Assembly: GCA_044379485.1 (NCBI GenBank)
Contig: JBIPOE010000013.1
Coordinates: 1-64,000, forward strand
Origin: CAMDMI01 sp044379485
GTDB taxonomy: Bacteria > Bacteroidota > Bacteroidia > Cytophagales > Flexibacteraceae
Reading direction: 5' to 3'
DNA: 64,000 bases
Shown: in pieces, positions 9,745-18,571 of the stretch
How positions within the stretch are numbered: the first letter of the stretch is position 1
Layout: the number at the start of each line of letters is the position of its first letter
Notes under the pieces: generated by a model
Database searches by the model: none
Told to the model about the DNA's origin: nothing
What the model saw: only the letters and a program-made list of their open reading frames with translations
Program-made: the position numbers and the translations under genes

Positions 9745-10286
9745 ATTTAAATGATTTACCAAAAAAAGACCTCAATAAGGTTTCAGAAGATTTTTTCGAA
9801 AAGCAGTTTGAGAAAATCATTGGAAAAACTCTTGATCTTGAAAACTGGAATTTGCCTGGGACCAAAAGTATAGAATCACAATTTAAGATTCCAGATGGTT
9901 ATTGGCTTAAAATGGAAGTTGGAATTCGTTGTAAAATTCATCCTCAAACCCCCATTAAATATGCTTTTGGTAAAACCTGGCAATTTGCTACTGTACTTGG
10001 TACGGTTTTGATATTTGCGCTTTCATTTCTTTATCTTAACCAAAATGTAAAATCTGATTCTGAAAACTGGTCTGCTAGCTTGGATAGACTAAGTTCTGAA
10101 GAATTGCTTGCTGGTATTGATATTGAAAAACCAGAAATAAAGGAGTTAACTGAAATGATGGCTGCCAATCAATTAACGGACAATTCAATTGACTTTCAAA
10201 GGGACGACCTTAACAATCAAGAAATTGAAGAGTCTTTGGAAAATATAAATTCATCTGATTTAATCAACGACCTGGAAATAAATTAA
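9741..10286 (+). CDS. Membrane protein, probable anti-sigma factor
   Basis: The 181-residue product has no family that I recognise from sequence alone. It has about 75 soluble N-terminal residues rich in Lys/Asp/Glu. One membrane segment follows at about residues 81-101 (FATVLGTVLIFALSFLYLNQ), and then an acidic, Asn/Asp/Glu-rich exported tail. Its start overlaps the sigma factor stop in an ATGA. In this position, size and topology it is most likely the anti-sigma factor that holds the sigma factor at the membrane. No zinc-binding anti-sigma motif (HxxxCxxC) is present, so the assignment rests on context. Confidence 0.6.
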   Translation: MNLNDLPKKDLNKVSEDFFEKQFEKIIGKTLDLENWNLPGTKSIESQFKIPDGYWLKMEVGIRCKIHPQTPIKYAFGKTWQFATVLGTVLIFALSFLYLNQNVKSDSENWSASLDRLSSEELLAGIDIEKPEIKELTEMMAANQLTDNSIDFQRDDLNNQEIEESLENINSSDLINDLEIN

Positions 10287-10287
10287 A

Positions 10288-10761
10288 ATGAACAATCAAT
10301 TTAAACCACTCATTATTCTTACCATTCTTTTCATCAGTTTTTCAATATCAGGGCTTGCCCAAGGTGGAAATAAAGAGGAAAGAAATGAGAGAGTTCAGGC
10401 GGCTAAAGTTTCTTTTATAACAACCAAGTTAGACCTAAATACCACACAAGCCCAGCAGTTTTGGCCGATGTATAATGAATACGAAGCCGAAAAGAAGAAA
10501 ATCAGGAAACAAATGAGGCAACTAAAGGTGGATAATATCCTTAGTGATGGAACTGAAGATCAACTAAAAGCTGACATTAAAAAAATGTTTACGCTTAGAC
10601 AAGAAGAGCTTGATTTAGAAAAGTCCTATTCTGATAAATTCCTTAAAGTATTGAAAGCCAAACAAATGATTGAATTTTATAGAGCAGAAAAGGAATTCAC
10701 AAAAATCCTTTTAAAAAGATTAAAAGAAAACAGAAAAGGAGATGGAGGCTTGGATGAATAA
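10288..10761 (+). CDS. Periplasmic Spy/CpxP-like (LTxxQ-type) protein
   Basis: The 157-residue product begins with a signal peptide (FKPLIILTILFISFSISGLA, cleaved near AQG). The mature part is almost entirely charged helix and contains TKLDLNTTQAQQFWPMYNEY, which resembles the LTxxQ-type motif of Spy/CpxP/periplasmic heavy-metal-sensor proteins. Starting one base after the anti-sigma-like gene, it completes a three-gene unit of sigma factor, membrane partner and small periplasmic helical protein. That arrangement suggests envelope stress sensing, with this protein as chaperone or signal modulator. The role is inferred. Confidence 0.7.
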   Translation: MNNQFKPLIILTILFISFSISGLAQGGNKEERNERVQAAKVSFITTKLDLNTTQAQQFWPMYNEYEAEKKKIRKQMRQLKVDNILSDGTEDQLKADIKKMFTLRQEELDLEKSYSDKFLKVLKAKQMIEFYRAEKEFTKILLKRLKENRKGDGGLDE

Positions 10762-10764
10762 ACC

Positions 10765-11868
10765 CTAAATCCTATAACCGCTTTGGATCCAGCCCCCTCC
10801 TATTACATCATCGCCTTCATAAAATACCGCAGCCTGACCGGGTGCAATGGCTGAAACCCAGTCATGGAATTTAACATGGATTTCATCACCAAGTTGAGAA
10901 ATTTGCGCTGGTGAACCCTCGTCCTTATACCTAACCTTTGTGATAGTTTCCAATGTCTTTCCTTCCAGATTGGCATACTTCATTAAACGCAATTGATTAA
11001 CTGTCATTGCATTTTTCATCAAATCGGTATCTTTTCCCAAAATAACCCGGTTATTTTCTTTGTCTATTCCGGTAACAAAAACCGGATAACCAAAGGCAAG
11101 ACCCAGACCCTTTCTTTGCCCAATGGTATAAAAAGGGTAGCCTTCATGAGTGCCCAAAACTTCGCCTGCCTCATTCACAAATTGCCCGCCTGCCACAGAT
11201 TCGCTTAAGCCCGGAACTCTTCTTTTCAAAAATCCACGATAGTCATTGTCAGGTACAAAACATATTTCATAACTTTCTGATTTGTTAACCAGATCCACAA
11301 ACCCCTTTTCAGTTGCCATTTCATATATTTCCTTTTTAGTTAAATGACTGAGCGGCAATATGGTTCGGGAAAGGCTTTCCTGGCTCACACCCCAAAGTGC
11401 ATATGACTGATCTTTACTTTTGTCAATACCCTTTGAAATGAAATATCTTCCGTTTTCTTGTTTCAAATTGGCATAATGACCTGTTGCAATAAACTCACAA
11501 CCAAGCATATCAGCTCTTCTTAAAAGTGCATCCCACTTGATGTGGGTATTGCAAAGCACACAAGGATTTGGTGTTCTTCCATCGAGGTATTCATTTGTAA
11601 AATGGTCTATCACATAATCCCCAAATTCAGAACGAATGTCTAAAATATAATGGGGAAAGCCAAGATTGACGGCAATGCTCCTTGCATCATTTATGCTATC
11701 CAGTGAGCAACAACCTGTTTCCTTTTTTGAAGCACCACTACTGGCATAATCCCAGGTTTTCATGGTCATTCCAATTACTTCGTATCCTTGTTCGTGAAGT
11801 AAAACGGCAGCCAAAGAACTGTCAATACCCCCACTCATAGCAACTAAAACTTTTCCTCTCTTGCTCAT
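10765..11868 (-). CDS. mnmA: tRNA-specific 2-thiouridylase MnmA
   Basis: MnmA thiolates U34 of tRNAs for Lys, Glu and Gln, using ATP and a persulfide relay. The product has 367 residues. The PP-loop SGGIDSS is at residues 12-18, the catalytic Cys at 103 in NPCVLCN, and the second catalytic Cys in SYEICFVPDNDY. The signatures GHYANL and DQSYALWGVSQ also match. It is convergent with the Spy-like gene, with only 3 bases between the two stop codons, so transcription from both sides meets here without an obvious terminator. Confidence 0.96.
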   Translation of the reverse strand: MSKRGKVLVAMSGGIDSSLAAVLLHEQGYEVIGMTMKTWDYASSGASKKETGCCSLDSINDARSIAVNLGFPHYILDIRSEFGDYVIDHFTNEYLDGRTPNPCVLCNTHIKWDALLRRADMLGCEFIATGHYANLKQENGRYFISKGIDKSKDQSYALWGVSQESLSRTILPLSHLTKKEIYEMATEKGFVDLVNKSESYEICFVPDNDYRGFLKRRVPGLSESVAGGQFVNEAGEVLGTHEGYPFYTIGQRKGLGLAFGYPVFVTGIDKENNRVILGKDTDLMKNAMTVNQLRLMKYANLEGKTLETITKVRYKDEGSPAQISQLGDEIHVKFHDWVSAIAPGQAAVFYEGDDVIGGGWIQSGYRI

Positions 11869-12098
11869 AATTTTGGAATTAAAAGGTTAAGAATGAAAGT
11901 ATTTGAAGTCATCATTTTTATGCTCAAGAACCAATTTAAAAATAACTGTATTATTGGTTTCTGACTGCTACTTAGCGCAGATTCAAAGTCTGCATCGGTT
12001 GCTTTTTTCACTGGTGTTATTTTATTTAGAAGGGTAATCCAAGACCATGCCAAAATATCTTCAGATTGTCAGGGTTTTAGTCGAGCAAATTTCTAAGC

Positions 12099-12857
12099 TT
12101 ATTTTTTGGCCAGAATCTCGGAAATCTGACTATCTAAAACTTTGGGATAAAGTTTTCTGATATATTTTATCTGATTGCTTTTTGCTGAATCTACATGTGA
12201 TGCTGAGGTTGCAACAAACTTCAATTCCGACTTTAATTCATCCATATCCAAAAACTCAATTTCGGCCAATACTTCAGAATTTGATGTTCCTTTTGAGAAA
12301 TATAGACTATAAAAACCTGATTTCTTTGGACTTATAACCAAAAACTCACCATCTATTTTTAAGACACCCTTAATAGATTCCATATATTGATCGAAGAATT
12401 TAAAACTTGCTTCGGTTACATCCGGATCGCGTTTCAAGTCATTTAATATATGCAACCTAAGCGTATCTGAAATTGACTGGAACTCAGTTACAGTCATTCC
12501 TCCCCGTAAATTCATTACTGAGCCTCTGGAAGAAGGATTTCCATGAATTTTTCCCTGGGCAAAATCGCCAACCTTTATCAACTTCTTCAAATGGACAGGC
12601 CCTTTAGGTTTTAAATAAATTTTATCGAAAGATTGATTTAATAAAACAACGGCATCCTTCATTGAAGTAAACATTACCTGTTCTTTTTCTTCTATTTTCT
12701 GGCCATCTCTTAAAATTTCTTTACCTTTTCTTAGGGGACTTCCTTTTACATTCACAACCCTATAAACAAAAGAACCACTAGGAATTTGTGCAAATGCTTT
12801 TTCCATTAAACCAGCAACGATTAAACAAAAAATGATTAGGGACTGAAGAACTTTCAT
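12099..12857 (-). CDS. Secreted protein of unknown function
   Basis: The 252-residue product starts with a clear signal peptide (VLQSLIIFCLIVAGLMEKAF, cleavage near AQI). The mature N-terminal part (SFVYRVVNVKGSPLRKGKEI, followed by VMFTSMKDAVVLLNQS) resembles a recurrent module of Bacteroidota envelope proteins, but I cannot name a family with confidence. No membrane segment, Cys pairs or catalytic motif is visible. It lies alone, between mnmA downstream and a 329-base gap upstream. Confidence 0.6.
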   Translation of the reverse strand: MKVLQSLIIFCLIVAGLMEKAFAQIPSGSFVYRVVNVKGSPLRKGKEILRDGQKIEEKEQVMFTSMKDAVVLLNQSFDKIYLKPKGPVHLKKLIKVGDFAQGKIHGNPSSRGSVMNLRGGMTVTEFQSISDTLRLHILNDLKRDPDVTEASFKFFDQYMESIKGVLKIDGEFLVISPKKSGFYSLYFSKGTSNSEVLAEIEFLDMDELKSELKFVATSASHVDSAKSNQIKYIRKLYPKVLDSQISEILAKK

Positions 12858-13186
12858 TTTGCAAATTTATAGTGCATTCACTTATTAAAATTTATTAAAA
12901 TCGTTTTAATCTAAATTTATCAAAATTGACAACCTGAATCAAGTTTTGATTTGACCTAAAATTGTCCTCATTTTAAAAATAAAGTAAGGAAGGATATTTA
13001 CCTTATAGGAACAAAAGCCAATTGCTAGCGTAGTGGATCTAATGGAATAGAAATACTATTAGATTCTACACCAAATTCAAAACTAATATAAATTCTGAAA
13101 ACCAGAATACCTAGCTTCACAATAGTTTTGATCTGAATTTTTAAAACTCTTACAGAAAGCTAAATGGCCTTCAGTATGTTTAATTA
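12858..13186. other. Gap without a recognisable gene
   Basis: This A+T-rich stretch contains the upstream region of the secreted-protein gene. It also holds an imperfect inverted repeat at about 13030-13074 (GGATCTAAT against ATTAGATTCTAC). No coding frame with a plausible start, and no RNA gene, was seen. Confidence 0.4.
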
Positions 13187-14092
13187 TCAAAGCCCAATCT
13201 CCACAAAAGCAAAAGTCTCCTTCACCCGCACTCCTTTTTCAGTTTGTTCCAGCCGGGCACATTCGTTTACAAAGTCATGCTCAAAGAAAAGCGTCCAGTT
13301 TTCGGGTAGGGCACGATCAAAAAAGCGCTTTTTATCGGCTAAGGTCTCCAATGGCCGCATATCGTAGCCCATTACATAAGGCATGGGAATGTGGTGGGCT
13401 GAGGCAAACAGATCCGCACAAAAGACCAGTTTTCCTTTGCCAGTTTCAATAATGGGCAATATCATGGCTTCTGTGTGTCCATTACAGCGAAACATTTCCA
13501 TCCATGGCCAGGGCGATTTTTCGGTATCCGATAAAAAATGCAGGGCACCCAAATCTAACATGGGTTCGAGATTTTCCTTCAGGAAACTGGCTTTTTCCCT
13601 TCCATTGGGTGTAATGCCCCAGTCCCAGTGTTTTGAGTCTACCCAACATTTTGCATTGGGAAACGTAAGCCCAAAGCTCTCTCCTACCCGTTTCACACTG
13701 CCTCCGCAATGGTCAAAGTGCAAATGGGTATGAAACACATCGGTAATATCTTCTGGCTGATAACCCGCTTCGGCCAAAGAGCCCAGCAAGGTTTTATCTC
13801 CGAACAAATAGTAATGGGAGAAAAACTTTTGGTCCTGTTTGTCGCCCATACCCGTGTCTATCAATACTTTATTTACACCATCGTCCACCAAAAGGCAACG
13901 CATGGCCCAGCTGCACATATTATTGTCATCAGCAGGATTGAGCTTATTCCACATGCTTTTGGGCACGACACCAAACATGGCACCACCATCCAGTTTAAAA
14001 TTTCCAGCGTGTATTATTGAGATTTTCAGCCCCCTGCCCCCCGATGGGGGAACCGTATCGGACTTAGATAATTGTGGATTTAAATTTACCAA
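13187..14092 (-). CDS. Metallo-beta-lactamase-fold hydrolase
   Basis: The zinc-binding motif HTHLHFDHCGG is at residues 121-131 when counted from the TTG at 14092. The family N-terminus (KISIIHAGNFKLDGGAMFGV) begins only at residue 23, so the first 22 residues are extra. They include VPPSGGRG, which is encoded by a G+C-rich repeat element at 14029-14052. No ATG exists at the expected place: residue 22 is CTG, and the next ATG is residue 39. Either translation starts at TTG 14092 and reads through the element, or at the CTG. The protein belongs to the broad AiiA/quorum-quenching-like and alkylsulfatase-like MBL group; the substrate is unknown. It follows rlmB by 53 bases on the same strand. 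Confidence 0.85.
   Translation of the reverse strand: MVNLNPQLSKSDTVPPSGGRGLKISIIHAGNFKLDGGAMFGVVPKSMWNKLNPADDNNMCSWAMRCLLVDDGVNKVLIDTGMGDKQDQKFFSHYYLFGDKTLLGSLAEAGYQPEDITDVFHTHLHFDHCGGSVKRVGESFGLTFPNAKCWVDSKHWDWGITPNGREKASFLKENLEPMLDLGALHFLSDTEKSPWPWMEMFRCNGHTEAMILPIIETGKGKLVFCADLFASAHHIPMPYVMGYDMRPLETLADKKRFFDRALPENWTLFFEHDFVNECARLEQTEKGVRVKETFAFVEIGL
14029..14052 (+). repeat. G+C-rich palindromic element, copy 1 (inside the MBL gene 5' end)
   Basis: A run of C, then CCCGATGGGGG, forms a small hairpin. The 24 bases match the reverse complement of 14131-14154 at 19 positions. The outer arms are GCCCCCT here and AGGGGGC in copy 2. Short C-run/G-run elements of this kind are scattered through many Bacteroidota genomes. 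This copy encodes part of the N-terminal extension of the metallo-beta-lactamase-fold protein. Confidence 0.6.
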
Positions 14093-14130
14093 TTCTCTAA
14101 AGTTTGATTTTCATTTGTCATAATTCTAAA

Positions 14131-14154
14131 TCCCCCCTTCGGGAGTTAGGGGGC
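14131..14154 (-). repeat. G+C-rich palindromic element, copy 2 (at the rlmB 3' end)
   Basis: This is the inverted partner of the element at 14029-14052. It supplies the last codons (GCC CCC) and the TAA stop of rlmB. In an rlmB-MBL transcript the two copies could pair across about 80 bases. Confidence 0.6.
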
Positions 14155-14937
14155 CACAAGCCTCTGCCGCAAGGCCTCATACATGGCTATGCCTGCAGCA
14201 ACACTTACATTCAAAGAACCAATTTTTCCAACCTGTGGCAACTGTGCAATGTGATGCGCCTTTCGCAAAAGAAACTCAGAAATCCCATCTTCTTCAGAAC
14301 CCATAACCAAGGCAACTGGTCCTGTGAAATCGGTATCAAAAATAGAATCTGCTCCTTTTTCCGTACAGGCAATGATACTTACACCACTATCATTCAAATA
14401 ATTAAGCGTTCGGCCCAGGTCTCTTTCTCTGCAAACCGGAATGTGGTTCAAAGCCCCCGCTGAGGTTTTCATGGCGTCTTCATTGATTTGGGCCCCGCCT
14501 TTTTCAGGAATAATAATGGCATGCACACCAGCACAATCTGCCGTTCGGGCAATGGCGCCAAAGTTCCGCACATCGGTTATTCTGTCCAACACCAAAAAGA
14601 AAGGCACAATGCCATCTTCAAACAAGAAGGGCAAAAGATTTTCAACCTTTTGGTAGGTAATCGGGCTTACGAAAGCGATAACTCCCTGGTGCATTTTTTG
14701 CGTCACCCTGTTCAGCTTTTCCACAGGAACTGGCTGATACGGTATTTCCTTTGTGCGGCAGGCATAGACAATGTCCATTCCTTCCTGCCTGTTCATCAGG
14801 TCTTTGTTGATTAATATTTTTTCTACCTCCTTATCAGATTTTAACAATTCTGATACCGGGTGAATGCCCATAACCAGGTTACCTGGTGTGGGTCTGGGCG
14901 TATTGTGCCTCATCGGTTGATAACTCCTTTTCTCCAT
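14146..14937 (-). CDS. rlmB: 23S rRNA (guanosine-2'-O-)-methyltransferase RlmB / TrmH family
   Basis: SPOUT-class enzyme that methylates the 2'-O of a guanosine in 23S rRNA (G2251 in E. coli numbering) with S-adenosylmethionine. An N-terminal substrate-binding domain (NLVMGIHPVSELLKSDKEVE) is followed by the SPOUT domain with DRITDVRNFGAIARTA, ALVMGSEEDGI and GSLNVSVAAGIAMYEALRQR. I chose ATG 14937 (MEKRSYQP), giving 263 residues. A longer frame opens only with TTG at 14958, and a further ATG at 14913 overlaps the upstream GWxTD stop as ATGA. All options overlap the preceding gene, so the two are translationally coupled. The stop codon is provided by a G+C-rich repeat element. Confidence 0.9.
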   Translation of the reverse strand: MEKRSYQPMRHNTPRPTPGNLVMGIHPVSELLKSDKEVEKILINKDLMNRQEGMDIVYACRTKEIPYQPVPVEKLNRVTQKMHQGVIAFVSPITYQKVENLLPFLFEDGIVPFFLVLDRITDVRNFGAIARTADCAGVHAIIIPEKGGAQINEDAMKTSAGALNHIPVCRERDLGRTLNYLNDSGVSIIACTEKGADSIFDTDFTGPVALVMGSEEDGISEFLLRKAHHIAQLPQVGKIGSLNVSVAAGIAMYEALRQRLVAP

Positions 14938-16142
14938 AATTCTACCACCCCGTACCAAACGCGGTCATATTCATTAAAACGTTTTAATTCCCATACATTG
15001 GGATCTTTTACATAATTTTTACGATTGAAATAGAAAACCGAATTTTCTACGCCCATCGATTTGTCGTATTGCCAGATCTCCTGATCCCAGTTTTTATACA
15101 CAAGTGCTGGAGGTCCATAAATGGCCATTACCATACCCTGATCAGTTTTCCAACCCGCTTTGTGAGAGGAAAAGAAGGTGTTGGCTGCTTCCACATTTTC
15201 AAAGTAGCTTTTTATTAAACGTCTGGCGACATCTTTTAAACTATTGGTTTTCAGCCAAAATTGATCCAAGGCTAATTTCTGATTGTTTGCTTCCAAAAGG
15301 TTTTTCCGTTCTTCTCTTGTGCTGATGTAAATCATGGGATCTACCAATTCAATCGGTTTGCTTACCTGTGGGTAATAAGCCTCCGTTACCATAAATCCAA
15401 AACCCTGTTTTTCGTGTTGATCTGAGGTTAAAAAGTAATAACCAGGTTCCTTAAAAACCACTCTTTGGTTGGCAGAAAATTTAACCTTGTATGATATATC
15501 AAAATCGTTTGCCGAAGTGGCCATAGCAGCCATTGGTGGCAGGGCTACAGATTTGTTGAAGGGATGAAATTCTAATTCCGGCTCATCGTTTCCAAAAGAA
15601 AAAGCCCTGAGAATGACCGTATCTGTAGATGAAATATAATTGTTAAAAACCGGATAGCGACCATTTTTGTCAAACAGGCATGCCTTTATATTACCAGGCT
15701 CATCTTCCCGAATTGGGATATCAAAAACATACGTTTCAGAACCTTGCTTCTCCTTTACTGAAATGGAAAGCAATCGGTTTTTTTGAGTTTTGGGTAGTTT
15801 CAAAAACAAAACAAGGGGATTAACAGATGGGCTAACCCGATGTCCGGGACCCAGTGTATCCTGATATTGAAATTTATAACTTTCATAATCTTTAGATAAG
15901 GTATAAATCATTGTGTACTTATCCCAAATATTCCTGAAGTCAGATATGGCAGACAGTTTTCTGAAATTCACTTGTATAAAAACACTCAGGTCATCACCGA
16001 TTTCCAAAACTTTGCCCTTAACTTCAATTGGAAAGCCAGTTGTATAATGAAAGGCAAGATTCTGGTTTGCAACAGGTTTCATGGTTTGACATGAACTCAG
16101 CACAAATACAAAAAGCAAAAACCGAAAAATGAAACTTAACAT
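14910..16142 (-). CDS. GWxTD domain lipoprotein
   Basis: The 410-residue product has a lipoprotein signal (FLLFVFVLSSC, with the lipidated Cys near residue 18). The defining segment near residues 340-370 contains GWKTDQGMVMAIYGPP followed by EIWQYD, matching the GWxTD domain found in Bacteroidota and Acidobacteria proteins of unknown role. The body is a long beta-rich exported region (about residues 30-290). The gene is the first of the minus-strand run GWxTD-rlmB-MBL and overlaps rlmB. Confidence 0.8.
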   Translation of the reverse strand: MLSFIFRFLLFVFVLSSCQTMKPVANQNLAFHYTTGFPIEVKGKVLEIGDDLSVFIQVNFRKLSAISDFRNIWDKYTMIYTLSKDYESYKFQYQDTLGPGHRVSPSVNPLVLFLKLPKTQKNRLLSISVKEKQGSETYVFDIPIREDEPGNIKACLFDKNGRYPVFNNYISSTDTVILRAFSFGNDEPELEFHPFNKSVALPPMAAMATSANDFDISYKVKFSANQRVVFKEPGYYFLTSDQHEKQGFGFMVTEAYYPQVSKPIELVDPMIYISTREERKNLLEANNQKLALDQFWLKTNSLKDVARRLIKSYFENVEAANTFFSSHKAGWKTDQGMVMAIYGPPALVYKNWDQEIWQYDKSMGVENSVFYFNRKNYVKDPNVWELKRFNEYDRVWYGVVELWRKGVINR

Positions 16143-16328
16143 CTGAAACGTACCTGCAAATAAAACATGGTAGCTCTAATAATTGCCTTAAAATCGAAAA
16201 CTACCTCAACTTCTACAAAATGATTTAAAGCTTTGAAATCCCTATTTAAAAATCATTAACATATAAACTCCTAAAAAACAATTACTTAAAACGATTTTTA
16301 TAGCCCAATAAGAAATAAACCATCCACT

Positions 16329-16775
16329 TTAGGCGGATATCTTTGTCCAATAGGTACTTCTTCCAAATAGAGAAATACCAATAAAACCCCTGATTTCCAA
16401 TTTTCCACTTTTGTATTTCATGGTACAGCTATACGTTTTTCCTGTTTGTGGATCATAAATTTTTCCATCCTCCCAAACGCCGTTTCGATATACAAATCCC
16501 GATAACAATGGTAAATCCTGAAGAGTCCTTTGCCTAAGCTTTGGGTCCGGATTTTTAACATCCTTTTTTAAAGTTTTTTCGTCGGCTTCCTTCATATCAT
16601 TGCCCCAAACGATTTTGCCATGGTATGCATTACCAACTTTATAGATCTCAATTTTACCATCCTTTTCTTCCGTTAGCCAAAGTCCTATAACCTGATCGGC
16701 CTCAGTAGAAGATATAAGATTCACAGTTGGAAATAGAAAAACAAAGAGAAAAAGTGTTATTGATCTGAAAACCAT
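16329..16775 (-). CDS. DUF2147 family secreted protein
   Basis: The 148-residue product has a signal peptide (SITLFLFVFLFPTVNLISS). The mature domain begins GLWLTEEKDGKIEIYKVG and includes YHGKIVW and YDPQTGKTYSCTMKY. These are hallmarks of DUF2147, a small exported beta-barrel-like family of unknown function. It stands alone, 186 bases from the start of the GWxTD gene. Confidence 0.85.
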   Translation of the reverse strand: MVFRSITLFLFVFLFPTVNLISSTEADQVIGLWLTEEKDGKIEIYKVGNAYHGKIVWGNDMKEADEKTLKKDVKNPDPKLRQRTLQDLPLLSGFVYRNGVWEDGKIYDPQTGKTYSCTMKYKSGKLEIRGFIGISLFGRSTYWTKISA

Positions 16776-17292
16776 ATTTAGGAATTTTAAGCCTGTTTTA
16801 AAATGAAAATTTAAAAAACTTATTTGATTTTAATTTGATTCTAATAAGGCATTCAAAAGTGGACTTTGGTTCTTCCAAATACAAATCCCACCCAAAACAA
16901 GACCAGATTTGGTCATTTAAAACCAGTAACAATTAGAGCCGATTTGCAATGTTATTTTACACCATTAGCCATAATAAACAGCTCGACAGAAATTATTTTT
17001 ATAATTTAGTTACTATTTTTTCTATATATAGTTCAATTAAATATTTTGATGGAAAATTAAATTCCAGGTTTATAGATTGCAATAAAATCCAATTAAACAA
17101 CATATTGGCTCTATTTTTTGAGACTAAACGACTAAATTCAAAATTACCTTGCGAAGGTCGTTATGAATTCTCCTTTGAATATTACAAAACCCCAAATGAT
17201 GGCCTCTAAATGATGTAAGGTTTAGCACAGAAAATCAATATTATTTTTTTAGCTTGCATCGCCTTACGAAATCCAAACCATACCAAATCAAT
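16776..17292. other. Gap without a supported gene
   Basis: A very A+T-rich stretch between the DUF2147 gene and the pseudogene. It contains GACCAGATTTGGTC at 16901-16914, a 12-of-14 palindrome sharing the ten-base core CCAAATCTGG (reverse strand) with the pair at 142-199. An 86-codon frame at 16949-17209 has no recognisable features and is not accepted. Confidence 0.4.
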
Positions 17293-18461
17293 TTGAAAAG
17301 ATTAAAAATACTGGTCGCTTCGTACCTGATACTTGTTCTACAAAGCCAGGCACAAATCACAGTATAGACCATCCATGAGGATACTAATCCCTTGGTTGAT
17401 TCACTGGTAAAAACCCTGGCAGGTTTTGGAGTTTCTATCTTTAATGTAAGCTCAAATCTGAAACCAAGCACAAAAGCAATTGGCACTTTTAAAGCCGTTC
17501 AGGGATCTTTCCCAGTAACCAAAGGCTTGGTAATGAGCACCGGCTTTGTTGATTCCATTGCAAAATCCAACAAGGCCAAAACGCTCTCAACAAGAATGGA
17601 TTATAGTGATACCGTTGAAGGAACTTCCATTGGAAGGCAATTATTACAAGGAATCCTAAACCAACAAACTTCAACTGGAAACCCACAGAAATCTACAGAA
17701 ATTTCAACAATCAAGTTTGACCTTTTGCCAACAAAGCTGTTTCTGAAATTTCAGGATGTTGGTTCGATTCGGCAAAAGTGACATTTAAAGGACCAAACGT
17801 ATCCCATATCAAATACAGATGGCTTGGGTTGGTGAATGAGGTAGAAGATTCAATAACCGAATTACCGATAAGTTGCAGAAACTGCCAAACTCCAAAAATT
17901 GCGGTTGATACAAATAACAAATCCTATGTCGTCAAAATAGAAAATGAGCAAAACGGATGCTTTAGGTTTGATACCGTTCTGGTTACTGGAAAGTCATTTG
18001 TTTTACCACAATTTGAGATAATTGGTGATACCCTTAAACTACACAACACAAGATCTGGCTATCAGTATTCATGGTTGGCAAACGGAACCCTGGCTTTAAG
18101 CGGAGGAAATTTAATAGTCTTCAATCCTGGAGATCAGATCAGTCTGGAAGTAAATTCGCCCGATGGTTGTTTTAAAAGCATAGGGCCGGAAACCATATTT
18201 AGCTCGGTTTTAAACAATGAGTTTCACAGTTTTTTAATTAGCCTTTTTCCCAATCCAGCCACGGAAAACATTAAGCTTAAAGTCAATAAAGAAGGAAATC
18301 ACTTTTATAAAATCATAGGCGTCAATGGTTAAATCATGCAAAGTGGAAATTTTTCAAACGATAAAATTCTAAGTCTTGGAAACTTAAAACAGGGCCTGTA
18401 TTCAGTAACTATACTAAACCACAAGGGAGAATCGAGGTTTTCCAGATTTTCAAAAATCTAA
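17293..18461 (+). pseudogene. Decayed choice-of-anchor L / type IX-secreted protein gene
   Basis: This is a broken paralogue of the intact gene at 56889-60110. Reading from TTG 17293 gives a perfect signal peptide (KRLKILVASYLILVLQSQAQ), then an in-frame TAG at 17365-17367. The frame continues as choice-of-anchor L sequence: PLVDSLVKTLAGFG and STKAIGTFKA, against PLIDSLVKQLVGTG and STAIGTFKA in the intact copy. Near 17720-17735 the text jumps from anchor-L sequence (STIKFDLLP) into an unrelated frame (NKAVSEISGCWFDSAKVTFK), so a large internal deletion has joined two parts out of frame. The rest reads from about 17733 and ends in a type A sorting tail (FPNPATENIKLKV). That tail is cut by an in-frame TAA at 18330-18332 before the natural end SRFSKI at 18461. 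Three independent lesions make function very unlikely. Confidence 0.88.
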
Positions 18462-18571
18462 TTTTAATGCACCAGCACTTTCTTTTTAGAACCAACTACT
18501 ATAATATTTTTAGACCTAAACGGGTGGATAAAAAATCCCATTATTGCATATCCAAATAATTGGAGTGCAGC

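Noticed and set aside
11865..12053. 62-codon minus-strand frame overlapping mnmA by an ATGA
   Set aside because: The overlap is attractive, but the sequence has no features and no family; too short to support.
16949..17209. 86-codon frame before the pseudogene
   Set aside because: No signal peptide, motif or neighbour context; the composition is that of A+T-rich spacer.
17755..17780. GGTTCGATTC, resembling a tRNA T-loop
   Set aside because: No cloverleaf can be drawn around it, and the sequence reads as part of the pseudogene.
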